NCBI GenBank assembly: GCA_022820665.1
Contig: JAJEFB010000006.1
Coordinates: forward strand, 52,045 to 116,044
Direction of reading: 5' to 3'
DNA length: 64,000 bases
DNA from: Anaerolineae bacterium
GTDB taxonomy: Bacteria; Chloroflexota; Anaerolineae; Aggregatilineales; Phototrophicaceae
Both the position numbers and the translations under genes were made by a program. Shown one piece after another: positions 45,110 to 54,093 of this stretch; position 1 is the stretch's first letter; each line of letters begins with the position of its first letter. The notes under the pieces are model-generated. The model searched no databases. It was given only the letters and a program-made list of their open reading frames with translations, and was not told where the DNA came from.

Positions 45110-46309
45110 GTGAGCGAGCGTATTGCTCTCGGCTTCTGCAATAATGTCGATTATGAAATCGTCTGGAATGCGGAAGTCCTTGAAGAACTCATTACCGCTT
45201 ATGAGATCAGCGCCGATGAGCTAGGCGCCCAGAGCGAGATCGGCTCCGAACGCGATCTTGTCATCTCGATATTAAGCTTCATGACGGCTTCAGGCGGCGG
45301 CGAGCGCTTCGTTGCCAGTTCGGCGATCATTGAGCGTTTCGCCGCGCGATTTGAGAAAAAGATCACGCTGGGCGGTACATCCGTCCGCGCCGCTATCGCG
45401 ATGAGGGTATTGGGATATACCGCCGCCCTGCATCTGATCACAATGAACAACTGCGTGCGCCGGCTTTTGCCCCGAGATTGCCCTTACGTCTGCAGCAATC
45501 CGGGCGACAATACCTATCCGCATCTGATTGTGCAGTTCGGGGTGGACGCAAGGCTGCGCGCAGGCGACATTGACATTCGCGCCAGACAGCCGAATCGCCT
45601 CATTTATCACTGCAACGCCGCAAGAATTTCAATGAATTTGAATGAAGACTTCGCTGATCTGATTAGGGAAGCGAAAGTGTTGCTAATCTCGGGCTTCAAC
45701 GCGGTTCAAAGCAAGCAGTTGCTCGCGGATCGGCTAGCCAGGCTCAAGCGTATCTTGAAGGGCCTGCCCGGCGATGCCATTGTCTTCATGGAGGACGGCG
45801 CGTATTATGACCGGAGCTACCGTCAATTGATATTCCGGGAGCTCGGGCCGAGAATTGACGTTTACAGCATGAACGAAGACGAGCTGCAAGTTCATCTTGA
45901 TCGTACGGTGGACCTGCATGACGCCCAAAGGGTCGCATGCGCGTTGGCGGACTTGAGCCGGCTCATTCCAGCCGCCGCCATCGTCGTGCATACGCGGCGC
46001 TGGGCGCTCGCATATGGCGACGACGCCAACAGATACGCCGCGGCGCTCAAGGCAGGCGTCACTATGGCGACTACGCGCTTCCGCTATGGCGATGACTTTA
46101 CGGTGGCGAACTACCATGAAATCGGGGGACGAGAACCGAGTGCGGAAGATGCGCGCTTCGCCGACATCATTAACGCCGCGCCGGGCAATAGCGTGGTCTG
46201 TGTGCCTGTGGCGGCCGTCGAACAGGAGAACGGGACCACCATCGGACTCGGCGACGCCTTCGTTGGCGGGTTCCTGCCAGCGCTCGCATTCGATTCCGAC
46301 TTCTCATAA
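45110..46309 (+). CDS. ADP-dependent sugar kinase (phosphofructokinase/glucokinase family)
   Basis: A 399-residue kinase of the ADP-PFK/GK family in the ribokinase superfamily. Markers are LGGTSVRAAIAM (sugar loop), NEDE at 255-258 (metal-site NxxE motif) and GLGDAFVGGF at 379-388 with catalytic D382. Archaeal members use ADP rather than ATP to phosphorylate fructose-6-phosphate or glucose; bacterial members are few. The neighbouring aldolase suggests it makes the ketose bisphosphate the aldolase cuts. GTG 45110 is chosen as start because no ATG lies nearby; its ribosome site is weak. Specificity for ADP is from the family, not seen directly. Confidence 0.85.
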   Translation: MSERIALGFCNNVDYEIVWNAEVLEELITAYEISADELGAQSEIGSERDLVISILSFMTASGGGERFVASSAIIERFAARFEKKITLGGTSVRAAIAMRVLGYTAALHLITMNNCVRRLLPRDCPYVCSNPGDNTYPHLIVQFGVDARLRAGDIDIRARQPNRLIYHCNAARISMNLNEDFADLIREAKVLLISGFNAVQSKQLLADRLARLKRILKGLPGDAIVFMEDGAYYDRSYRQLIFRELGPRIDVYSMNEDELQVHLDRTVDLHDAQRVACALADLSRLIPAAAIVVHTRRWALAYGDDANRYAAALKAGVTMATTRFRYGDDFTVANYHEIGGREPSAEDARFADIINAAPGNSVVCVPVAAVEQENGTTIGLGDAFVGGFLPALAFDSDFS

Positions 46310-46389
46310 ATCGGCCAGTCCCGAGAGCGCTTTAACTCTTCGGATACAGCGCTCCAGATGCCGGACAGCAAGATCGACGAAAGTGACCT

Positions 46390-47187
46390 ATGGCAAAGCG
46401 GGACATAAAGCAACAGGTTCAGACGCGTTTTGGAGAGGTCGCGGCCAATTATCTCGCTAGCGCCGTGCATGCCTCTGGAGCGGATCTAGAGATTATGGCG
46501 CGGGACGTGCCGTTGCGCCCAGACAGTATCGTCCTGGACGCTGGCTGCGGCGCCGGACACACTGCTCTGGCTTTCGCGCCCAGCGTCGCTTGGGTTTACG
46601 CCTGTGATTTCACCGGGTCCATGCTCAAACAAGTGAAACTTCTCGCCCGGCAACGGGGCGCTGCCAACGTCACGCCGCAACTTGCCGACATTGAATACCT
46701 GCCCTTTCCAGACGACAGTTTTGACATCGTAACGTCGCGTTACAGCGCGCACCACTGGCAGCATCCGAAAAGAGCTATAGACGAGATTCGCCGTGTTCTG
46801 AGGGACAAAGGCGCATTCATCATCAGCGACATCATGGCAAGCGAAGATTACGCGCAGGATACTTTCTTGCAAACCATCGAGTTGCTGCGCGATCCATCAC
46901 ACGTGCGCGACTACCGCATTTCCGAATGGCGCGCCCTGTTGTCGGCGGCGGGATTCCGCGTCGAGGTGATACACAGGTTTGAACTCGAACTGCATTTCCG
47001 CAAATGGACGACGCGCATGGAAACGCCCCGGCAAAACCGGGAAATGATCAAGTCCATTTTCAGGGAAGCCTCGCAAGACATCAGGCGCGGCTTCCAACTG
47101 CCCGATCATATTGACAGTGATGACTTCAGTTTTTTCATCCCGGGCGCCGTGCTCAAAACTAAGCCCAAAACTCAGATGCAGGCCTGA
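46390..47187 (+). CDS. SAM-dependent methyltransferase (UbiE-like)
   Basis: A 265-residue class I methyltransferase. Motif I is VLDAGCGAGHTALAFA; the acidic residue after strand 2 is in VYACDFTGSML; motif II/III region is LPFPDDSFDIVTSRYSAHHW; and RVLRDKGAFIISDI follows. This is the Methyltransf_11 pattern. The acceptor is unknown. It starts 81 bases after the sugar kinase, and a 6-bp hairpin AGAGCG/CGCTCT (47194-47209) follows, shared with the convergent gene. It may be read with the sugar cluster, but nothing links the functions. Confidence 0.88.
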   Translation: MAKRDIKQQVQTRFGEVAANYLASAVHASGADLEIMARDVPLRPDSIVLDAGCGAGHTALAFAPSVAWVYACDFTGSMLKQVKLLARQRGAANVTPQLADIEYLPFPDDSFDIVTSRYSAHHWQHPKRAIDEIRRVLRDKGAFIISDIMASEDYAQDTFLQTIELLRDPSHVRDYRISEWRALLSAAGFRVEVIHRFELELHFRKWTTRMETPRQNREMIKSIFREASQDIRRGFQLPDHIDSDDFSFFIPGAVLKTKPKTQMQA

Positions 47188-47207
47188 ATCGCGAGAGCGT
47201 TTGCGCT

Positions 47208-49025
47208 CTAGTCGGCTAGCAGACGCTTGGCTCGCGAGGAAACGTTCGCCACGTTGACGTCCGCGAGGTCATAGATGATGACATTATTGTCATCGTACAA
47301 CTTGGGTTCGATCTTGAACATTTCTAGAGCCCAGCCTTTGGCGCGGCCAATAAAGCTGGAGACGGGAACTTCTCGATGCATGACCAGGAAACGGAATCCG
47401 TCGTCTAGCAACTGCTTGAAAGCCGCTTTCCAATCGTCGAGCGTCAGGTTTTCGAAGTTGACCTTGCCGGGATCGCGAAAAGTCGCCAGCAGCACGTTCT
47501 GATTGATGTAATCGTAGGCGCCGGGCGGGACCCGCGCGATCATGCCTTCGGCGATAGGACGCCCATGCTGACGTTGTACCGACATATAGTATTTGGAAAC
47601 ATGCCGGCCAAATGGCACGTCAATGATGGCGCCGTCCGGGAGTTTCGCCAAATATGACAAGTATTGTGGTCTTGGCGCGTCTCGGGTCGGAATGGGAAAG
47701 ATGCTGGTGCCATATAGCAACGCGATGACGGAAACGATCAAATACAGTTTCTGTCTTTGATCCAGCACAAGCGAACGCAAACGGTAATGCAAGCCATAGC
47801 CGACCAAAACGGAATAAGGAAACAGAAAAACCAAAGCCATGCGGAAGGGCCACTTCAAGGCGCGAAAAATGAAGTTGTCTCCCAGGAGTCGATATGGCGT
47901 CCAGTAAAAGTCAAGCGGTGATCTATGTACATAGATCACGACGCCCAGGCTCAATAACCAGAAAACCAACGCCAGGATGAACCAGATCAGGACCGGGCGT
48001 TCAATTTTGATAGCATAGACAAGACCCCCGAAGGCGAAAAGAATGCTGACCAGGCCCACATGCGATAGTCCCCAGGTCACGAAAGTGTGCTCGACCTGGT
48101 CGCCGCTTAGACTTGCGATGCTCTGCATATAATTGAGCGGCCGATCATGATCGGCTTTGAGATATGTGAGCAGGTCCATGCCTCCCCAGACATCCGTGAT
48201 GACCGGGTCCGAAGCAGCGGCGAATAAATCTTCAGAACGAATCATTGGCAAAAGCGACGGCGCGCAGATCACGATGCTGGCCAGCCCAAATATGATCATC
48301 GACATCCAGAAACTTCGCAGCGTCCAGAGCCGATGAAGGCTCATGTAGAGCAGGACAAATCCCCCGCCAAGCAAGGCGGCGAAGATGCCTATCTTCAGGT
48401 TGGCGTAGACATTCAAGGAAAACAGAAAAGCCGCGACAAGCATTGTCCATCGTAATGCGCGGATGTCCGCGCACGCCCGAACCCGCATAAGCCCGTAGAC
48501 AAAGGCGAGCATGAACCAGGGGATCCACTCCGAGGCACCGGTAAATGGTTGCTGCAAGGCGTGTGTCAGGTTGGCGCCGGCAAAGGCATAGAACGCGCCA
48601 CAGACCCAGGCGGGAATGCGGCGCTTGAAGATGAGCAGACCGCAGAGATACATGCCATACGCCCGCAGAAGAATGCCAATCGCCGCTGTCATATTGAAGG
48701 CAAAGGGATCGCCAAAGAGAAGGTAGAGCGGTATCCAGAAGACCAAACCGGTCCAGCGCGGCGGCTGCAGCGTGTAGTCCAAGCCCTTTGGATGAAACAG
48801 GTAAGGCGTATAGTTGACGTCGCGCCCCTCCGTCAGCGCTTCCAGCACCCACCAGTTCTGCCACAGCGCTTGATGCGTATCGACATTGTCCATTGGCAGG
48901 TGGCTGTGCATGCGGGTGACAAAGGGATAGCTCATGACAACGAAGGTCAGCAGATACAGCAATAGCCCAAGCCTGTCGCGTCGCCAGCGTTCGCGCAGCA
49001 GTTGTGTCACCAAGCCAGTCCTCAT
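47208..49025 (-). CDS. Large multi-pass membrane protein, YfhO/GT-C-like
   Basis: A 605-residue integral membrane protein with about 12 hydrophobic helices and a 150-residue C-terminal outer domain. The first external loop contains DNVDTHQALWQNWW and YLFHPKGLDYTLQPP, acidic and His-Pro features resembling GT-C or YfhO-like proteins. The C-terminal part (GAIIDVPFGRHVSKYYMSVQ, ARVPPGAYDYINQNVLL) resembles the tail of such proteins in Chloroflexota. Function may be glycosyl transfer to surface lipids or proteins; I cannot assign it firmly. The ATG at 49025 is preferred, with an alternative 31 codons upstream. Confidence 0.7.
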   Translation of the reverse strand: MRTGLVTQLLRERWRRDRLGLLLYLLTFVVMSYPFVTRMHSHLPMDNVDTHQALWQNWWVLEALTEGRDVNYTPYLFHPKGLDYTLQPPRWTGLVFWIPLYLLFGDPFAFNMTAAIGILLRAYGMYLCGLLIFKRRIPAWVCGAFYAFAGANLTHALQQPFTGASEWIPWFMLAFVYGLMRVRACADIRALRWTMLVAAFLFSLNVYANLKIGIFAALLGGGFVLLYMSLHRLWTLRSFWMSMIIFGLASIVICAPSLLPMIRSEDLFAAASDPVITDVWGGMDLLTYLKADHDRPLNYMQSIASLSGDQVEHTFVTWGLSHVGLVSILFAFGGLVYAIKIERPVLIWFILALVFWLLSLGVVIYVHRSPLDFYWTPYRLLGDNFIFRALKWPFRMALVFLFPYSVLVGYGLHYRLRSLVLDQRQKLYLIVSVIALLYGTSIFPIPTRDAPRPQYLSYLAKLPDGAIIDVPFGRHVSKYYMSVQRQHGRPIAEGMIARVPPGAYDYINQNVLLATFRDPGKVNFENLTLDDWKAAFKQLLDDGFRFLVMHREVPVSSFIGRAKGWALEMFKIEPKLYDDNNVIIYDLADVNVANVSSRAKRLLAD

Positions 49026-49385
49026 CCTGTACTTATCATCAAGGGATTGTAACGAGTGGCTAGCAGCGGATATAGTCGCAACTGCCCCAGATATGGAGGT
49101 GATCCGAAAGTTCCCCAAAACATCCCCCTAGAAACTCCGAAAGTCCTCCCTCGATTTCCCCATCACAATTGGTCAATGCGAGTCGTTTTGTGTCCGCCAC
49201 AGGAACTTGATGTCCGCGTTGCGCCCGGTGGGGAACTTTTTCTCGGACATAAAATCCACAACGTCATTGGCCCCCTAAGACTGTCAATCGGCATTTCTCG
49301 ACAGCATAGCAGAAACGGAATTACAAAGGGTAAACAAATAGTCGCGTTTTGCGAGATTGGCAGGCGGTCCCGCTGAGCCGCGTCG
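49026..49385. other. Gap between membrane protein and ABC-F genes
   Basis: 360 bases between a minus-strand start and a minus-strand stop. It holds the upstream region of the membrane protein gene. TTTTGTGTCCG and CGGACATAAAA form an imperfect inverted pair near 49186-49251. No gene, tRNA or clear terminator seen. Confidence 0.5.
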
Positions 49386-51044
49386 TCAGTTGTGGCTATT
49401 CCCTTGCCCGGTCGCCTCAAGATACTCGGTATAGCCGCCGGCGAATTCCTTCATTGTGCCAGCGCGGATCTCGACGACGCGATCGACCGTTTGATCCAGG
49501 AAGTAGCGGTCGTGCGATATTATCAACACAGTGCCGACAAATTCATCCAGAGCCTCTTCCAGTACTTCCACGGACGGAATATCGAGATTGTTGGTCGGTT
49601 CGTCCAAGAGCAAAAGATTCGGTTGACGCAGAATCACCTGCGCCAACTGCAAGCGGCTGCGTTCGCCGCCGGAAAGCGTCCGAATCGACTGCCGTACTTG
49701 CTCGTAGCTGAATGCCATTCGCAGCAGAAAGTTTACGGCGTTGGATTCGCTGCTGTTTTGCATATTACGGATGAGATCGAGCGGCGTCTTGTCCAACCAT
49801 CCCGACAGCGTCTGATGTTCTTGCGAATAGTAGCCGACACGGATGCTCGGTCCCAAATATATGCGACCCCGCGTGGGTTCCAATTCACCCAGAATCAGTC
49901 TGGCCAGGACCGTTTTGCCAGCGCCGTTGGGACCGATGAGGCCGACGCGGTCACCGTGACGCAGCAGCAAATGGGCGCCGCAAAAGAGTTGGTCGTCGTC
50001 GAAAGCCATGGCGACATCGTCCAATTCCAGCACTTTCTTGCTCCCGCGCCAACCGGAGACTTTGAAGTCCATCAGCGTCTGATCGAATACTTTGTCGATA
50101 ATTTCGCCGCGCTCTTCCATCTGCGCCAGCATCCGCCGGCGTTGGCGAGCCGCCAACATATGTTTACGGCTCAATACCTGTTTTGCCCAGCGTTCAAAGC
50201 GCTCGATCATCTCTTCCAGGCGCGCTATTTCCTTCTGCTGCGTGGTGTAAAGCTGTTGCTGTCGCAAGCGCCGCAGTTGTCGTTCATGTTGGTAGTAGGA
50301 GTAGTTGCCATGATAAATGGTGATTTTGCCATTTTCGAGTTCAGCGGTACAGGACGCGACTTCGTCCAGCAGGTAGCGGTCGTGGGATATGAGCACAACG
50401 CTGCCTGGATATTGCAGAATAAAGCGCTCAAGGTGTCGTTTTCCCAGGAGATCGAGATGGTTGTCCGGCTCATCCAAGAGCAGAATCTCCGGCGCGGCCA
50501 CCGCAAGCCCCGTCAAAGCCACCAGCTTTTTCTGGCCACCCGACAAGGTTTCGGTCGCCCGTCTATAGTCAGATTGGTCGAAGCCTAACATCGCCAGCAA
50601 CTCGCGGACATGGCTGCCGTGACGATGACCATTCATTCGCTCGTAGCTCGCCAGAAGCCTTTCGTGCCTTTCCAGGACCTGGGACAATGCGGCTTCGTCG
50701 CCGTAAACCTCGGGATCGGACAATTGCGCTTCAACAGATTCCAAGCGTGACTCGAGTTCCGCCAGCGCCGGTGGTTTGACCATTGCGGTGTCTATCAAAC
50801 TAGAGCCCGGCGCCAATTCGACATCCTGTGGCAGATAGCCGATGCGCGCCCCACTGCCCATGGCAAGGTGGCCCTCATCCGGCTCGACCTCGCCGAGCAA
50901 TACCTTTAGCAGCGTCGACTTTCCCGCGCCGTTGGGACCGACCAGGCCGATGCGATCCCGATCGCCGATGACCCAGGAAAGATCGCGGTACAACTCGCGC
51001 CCCGCAAAGTTGACGGTGATGTTATTGACGTGCAGGATATGCAT
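49386..51044 (-). CDS. ABC-F family ATPase
   Basis: A 552-residue soluble protein with two ABC ATPase domains and no membrane part. First domain: GLVGPNGAGKST, LSGGQKKLVALTGLA and ILLLDEPDNHLD. Linker: a long charged helical arm (REIARLEEMIERFERWAKQV) of the ABC-F type. Second domain: GLIGPNGAGKTV, LSGGERSRLQLAQ and LLLLDEPTNNLD. ABC-F proteins act at the ribosomal E site to rescue or adjust translation, and some give antibiotic resistance; the subgroup is not assignable here. Start ATG 51044 (HILHVNNITVNF) is chosen; the longer frame of 76 residues is not domain-like and overlaps the divergent gene. Confidence 0.94.
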   Translation of the reverse strand: MHILHVNNITVNFAGRELYRDLSWVIGDRDRIGLVGPNGAGKSTLLKVLLGEVEPDEGHLAMGSGARIGYLPQDVELAPGSSLIDTAMVKPPALAELESRLESVEAQLSDPEVYGDEAALSQVLERHERLLASYERMNGHRHGSHVRELLAMLGFDQSDYRRATETLSGGQKKLVALTGLAVAAPEILLLDEPDNHLDLLGKRHLERFILQYPGSVVLISHDRYLLDEVASCTAELENGKITIYHGNYSYYQHERQLRRLRQQQLYTTQQKEIARLEEMIERFERWAKQVLSRKHMLAARQRRRMLAQMEERGEIIDKVFDQTLMDFKVSGWRGSKKVLELDDVAMAFDDDQLFCGAHLLLRHGDRVGLIGPNGAGKTVLARLILGELEPTRGRIYLGPSIRVGYYSQEHQTLSGWLDKTPLDLIRNMQNSSESNAVNFLLRMAFSYEQVRQSIRTLSGGERSRLQLAQVILRQPNLLLLDEPTNNLDIPSVEVLEEALDEFVGTVLIISHDRYFLDQTVDRVVEIRAGTMKEFAGGYTEYLEATGQGNSHN

Positions 51045-51264
51045 TAGATTTCGCTTCCAAGCCGCTCGGTGGCAACGAAAAGGACTCCCACGCTCACACG
51101 AAACAATTGGCCTTCTTGTCGCATGAGCGACGCGGCCTATTAAAAAATGAGAACGATGATCTTGCGCGGAAACAGGATAGCACAAGAGAGGCAATTGCCC
51201 TATCGTTGGCGTCCGTGACAGACTAGAATGGCGACAATCGCGCGCTACTGCGAGTCCGCCAGAC

Positions 51265-52332
51265 ATGTTCATCGTAGACGCCCATCAAAACATCGCTTTC
51301 AACGCCCAGCAACTGGGACGCGACTACGCGCGCTGGGCCTGGCAGCTTCGCGAGTCCGAAGGCGAATCAACCGCTCCGCCAGCCATGACCAGCCTGCCGG
51401 ATAATCTGATGTCGGGCATAGGAATCGTCTACGGCAGCATGAGCGTCATTCCGGAGTCGTTTCCAGGGCGAGAGTCCTGGCACAAGCTCACATATCGGTC
51501 GGGGGACGACGCCAAGCTGCTGGCAATGGGGCAAATGGACTATTACCGCCGCCTGGCCGACGAAGAAGATCAAATCCGTTTGATCCTGACGCGAAGCGAT
51601 CTCGAGGCGGTCATTGCCTCCTGGCAAGACGGCGCGCCGCTCTCGGGGCGGGTGCAAGGCATAGTCGCGCTCATGGAAGGCGCGGAGCCCCTTACCGAAC
51701 CCCGGCAATTCGAAGAATGGATGGAACTCGGTGTGCGGGTGGTAGCGCCCGCCTGTCTGCCCACACGTTACTGCGCCGCCGCCGGTTTTGAGGGCGAACT
51801 GACCACCTTGGGCTATGAACTGCTGAACGTTCTCTCGGACTATGGGATTTTGCTGGATGTCTCCGACATGTCGGAACGCGCCTGCCAACAAGCCATCGAG
51901 CGCTATCCTGGCGGGATCATCGCCAGCCACGCCAATCCCCGATATTTTTATGACAGTCCTCGCAGCCTCCCCGACCAGACCATCAGAGCGCTGGCTGAAC
52001 GTGACGGGGTGATCGGCATCATGGTGTATAATCGGTACTTGAGGCGGGATTGGCATCACAGCGATCCCAATCGCCGCGTGAGTTTGGACCATTGGGTAGA
52101 CGCGGTGGACTACGTCTGCCAGTTGACCGGATCGGCGGCTCATGCGGGCTTGGGCAGCGATATTGACGGCGGATACGCATACAGCAGTTTCCCGGAGGAA
52201 GTGGATACCTCAGCCGACTTGTGGCAGTTGGGAGACTATCTAGGAAAGCGCGGATTCGCCAATGACGATGTCGAGGCGATATTGGGCGGGAATCATCTTC
52301 GCAAACTGAAAGAGGCATTGCCAGAGGGATAA
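51265..52332 (+). CDS. M19-family (membrane dipeptidase-like) protein with altered metal site
   Basis: A 355-residue TIM-barrel amidohydrolase of the renal dipeptidase family. Conserved points: DAHQN at the start, LMEGAEPL (bridging Glu), IIASHANPRYFYDSPRSL (zinc His), GLGSDIDGG near the end and GGNHLRKL. Two usual metal ligands differ: the Asp of HxD is Asn (DAHQN), and the His of DVSH is Asp (LLDVSDMSER). It may use a different metal arrangement, act on another substrate or be inactive. No signal peptide. It lies first in a run with a membrane protein and a glycosyltransferase (gaps 6 and 81 bases). Confidence 0.85.
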   Translation: MFIVDAHQNIAFNAQQLGRDYARWAWQLRESEGESTAPPAMTSLPDNLMSGIGIVYGSMSVIPESFPGRESWHKLTYRSGDDAKLLAMGQMDYYRRLADEEDQIRLILTRSDLEAVIASWQDGAPLSGRVQGIVALMEGAEPLTEPRQFEEWMELGVRVVAPACLPTRYCAAAGFEGELTTLGYELLNVLSDYGILLDVSDMSERACQQAIERYPGGIIASHANPRYFYDSPRSLPDQTIRALAERDGVIGIMVYNRYLRRDWHHSDPNRRVSLDHWVDAVDYVCQLTGSAAHAGLGSDIDGGYAYSSFPEEVDTSADLWQLGDYLGKRGFANDDVEAILGGNHLRKLKEALPEG

Positions 52333-52338
52333 ACCTTC

Positions 52339-52854
52339 ATGTGGCGTTTTGCGCAGGTCGGCATCGCATTAGGGGCGCTTGGCGTCATGCTATGCTTTAT
52401 GGGTTTGTTCCCGGGCGTAACCGGCGCCGAGCCCACCGCGGGCATCGGCTTGGTTCAAGTGGTCATGGTTCTGATGGGTTATAGCCTCTTGATTTTGGGC
52501 GCGCTGGTCTATCTCAAGTACACCTTTTACCTGGACGTGCCTTCGACGCTTGTGCAGCAAATCGGCACGCGGCTTGCCCTGACAGGCATCCTCTTCGCAG
52601 CGCTTTCCGGGCTGGCGGACATACTTGGTTTCGGGACCCATATCCGCGACGATGTGGTCGATATTTTCTTTGGGCAACTGCAAATGATCGGCATACTGGC
52701 CAGCTTCGGTTTGTCTTCTTTCGGCGTGCTGGTTTATGTGCTGGCAGGGGCGCCAAAGGCGCGCCACGCGCCTGTCGAAGCCCTCAGCGATCGCATTTCC
52801 GGCGTCGATGATACGACCGAAATCATACTTCCTGAGCGCGAAGATTCTTCCTAG
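52339..52854 (+). CDS. Unknown four-helix membrane protein
   Basis: A 171-residue integral membrane protein, not recognised. Four hydrophobic segments: about residues 5-28 (GIALGALGVMLCFMGLF), 38-60 (VMVLMGYSLLILGALVYL), 77-95 (ALTGILFAALSGLADIL) and 110-132 (MIGILASFGLSSFGVLVYVL). The C-terminus is polar and acidic. It begins six bases after the M19-like gene, so they are cotranscribed; it may be a partner of that protein, but nothing in the sequence proves it. Confidence 0.7.
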   Translation: MWRFAQVGIALGALGVMLCFMGLFPGVTGAEPTAGIGLVQVVMVLMGYSLLILGALVYLKYTFYLDVPSTLVQQIGTRLALTGILFAALSGLADILGFGTHIRDDVVDIFFGQLQMIGILASFGLSSFGVLVYVLAGAPKARHAPVEALSDRISGVDDTTEIILPEREDSS

Positions 52855-52935
52855 AGTTTCTGCCAGCGGATGCTAAAGCGAAGACAGTGATTTCCTCGCG
52901 TCGCCAGATCACTTCAATCGCGTGGAGGCGTCGCC

Positions 52936-54093
52936 ATGCCAGGTGACGCGCCAAAGCTCTTGTATGTGGTGAATATTCCGCGCTTTTTTCTGTCGCATCG
53001 CATGCCCCTGGCTTTGGCAGCGCGCCAAAGCGGGTACGACGTCCAGGTTGCTACATCTGTACAGGATAGCGACTCGGTCGGGAGCATCCTTGACCAGGGT
53101 CTGCGGCTGCATCCGATTCCTCTAAGCCAGCACGGCATGAATCCGCTTTCCGAATTGCGGACGATAAACGCGCTCAGGCGGCTCTACGCGGCGCTCAAAC
53201 CAGATCTGATCCATCACGTAAGCATCAAGCCGGTCCTTTATGGCGGGATCGCCGCGCGTCTCACGCGCCAGCGCGCGATCATTCATGCCATGAGCGGTCT
53301 GGGTTACGTATTCGCAAGCGGGGAACTGCGAGCGTCACTGCTACGTCAGATTACCCGACCCTTGTTCCGAGCCGTCACGGCAAGCGCCCAAAACCGCATG
53401 ATCTTTCAAAATGCCGACGATCGGCAATTCTTCGTGAAACATGGCATGATCTCCAGCGAAAAAGCCGTGTTGATCCGCGGCTCGGGCGTCGATGAAAATG
53501 TCTTCACAGCACAAGCGGAGAGGCTGGATAAGTTGCCGGTCGTCTTGTTCGCTGGACGGCTGCTCTGGCAAAAGGGCATCGGAGAGTTTGTGGAAGTTGC
53601 GCGCCGACTGCGGGGCAGAGCGCGCTTCCGAGTGGTTGGTTACGAAGAAGCGTCCAGCCCGCTCAACGTTTCGGCCGCGCGCTTAAAAGCATGGGCGGAG
53701 GAAGGATTGATCGAGTGGTTGGGAAAACGCGATGACATGCCGCAGGTATACGCGGCGTCCAATATCGTCTGCCTGCCGTCAACCTACGGCGAGGGAGTGC
53801 CAAGGGTTTTGATCGAGGCAGCCGCTTGCGGCCGCGCCTGCGTGACGACCGATAAGCCCGGCTGTCGTGAAATCGTGCGCCAGGGCGAAAACGGTGTTTT
53901 GGTTCCGCCAGAGGATATAGACGCGCTTGCGGCGGCCGTGGAAGGCTTGATACGCGACCCAGCCTTGCGTCAAGAAATGGGCGCCAAAGGAAGGCAAGTC
54001 GTTTTGGACGGTTTTACACTGCGCCAGGTTGTTAACGAAACGCTCGAACTTTATCAGGAGTTGCTCGACGCCGGGGGCTATTCTGGACCGTAA
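52936..54093 (+). CDS. Glycosyltransferase family 4-type protein
   Basis: A 385-residue GT-B enzyme. N-terminal acceptor domain: LLYVVNIPRFFLSHRMPLA and DLIHHVSIKPVLYGGIAARL. C-terminal nucleotide-sugar domain: VVLFAGRLLWQKGIGEFVE, VYAASNIVCLPSTYGEGVPR and LIEAAACGRACVTTDKPG, giving the EX7E motif of GT4. It would transfer a sugar from a nucleotide donor onto a lipid or glycan at the membrane's inner face. GGAGG precedes ATG 52936. Its last 16 bases overlap the convergent gene. Confidence 0.92.
   Translation: MPGDAPKLLYVVNIPRFFLSHRMPLALAARQSGYDVQVATSVQDSDSVGSILDQGLRLHPIPLSQHGMNPLSELRTINALRRLYAALKPDLIHHVSIKPVLYGGIAARLTRQRAIIHAMSGLGYVFASGELRASLLRQITRPLFRAVTASAQNRMIFQNADDRQFFVKHGMISSEKAVLIRGSGVDENVFTAQAERLDKLPVVLFAGRLLWQKGIGEFVEVARRLRGRARFRVVGYEEASSPLNVSAARLKAWAEEGLIEWLGKRDDMPQVYAASNIVCLPSTYGEGVPRVLIEAAACGRACVTTDKPGCREIVRQGENGVLVPPEDIDALAAAVEGLIRDPALRQEMGAKGRQVVLDGFTLRQVVNETLELYQELLDAGGYSGP

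Noticed and set aside
49186..49251. Imperfect inverted pair TTTTGTGTCCG / CGGACATAAAA as a mobile element remnant
   Set aside because: Mismatched, no flanking duplication and no coding remnant.
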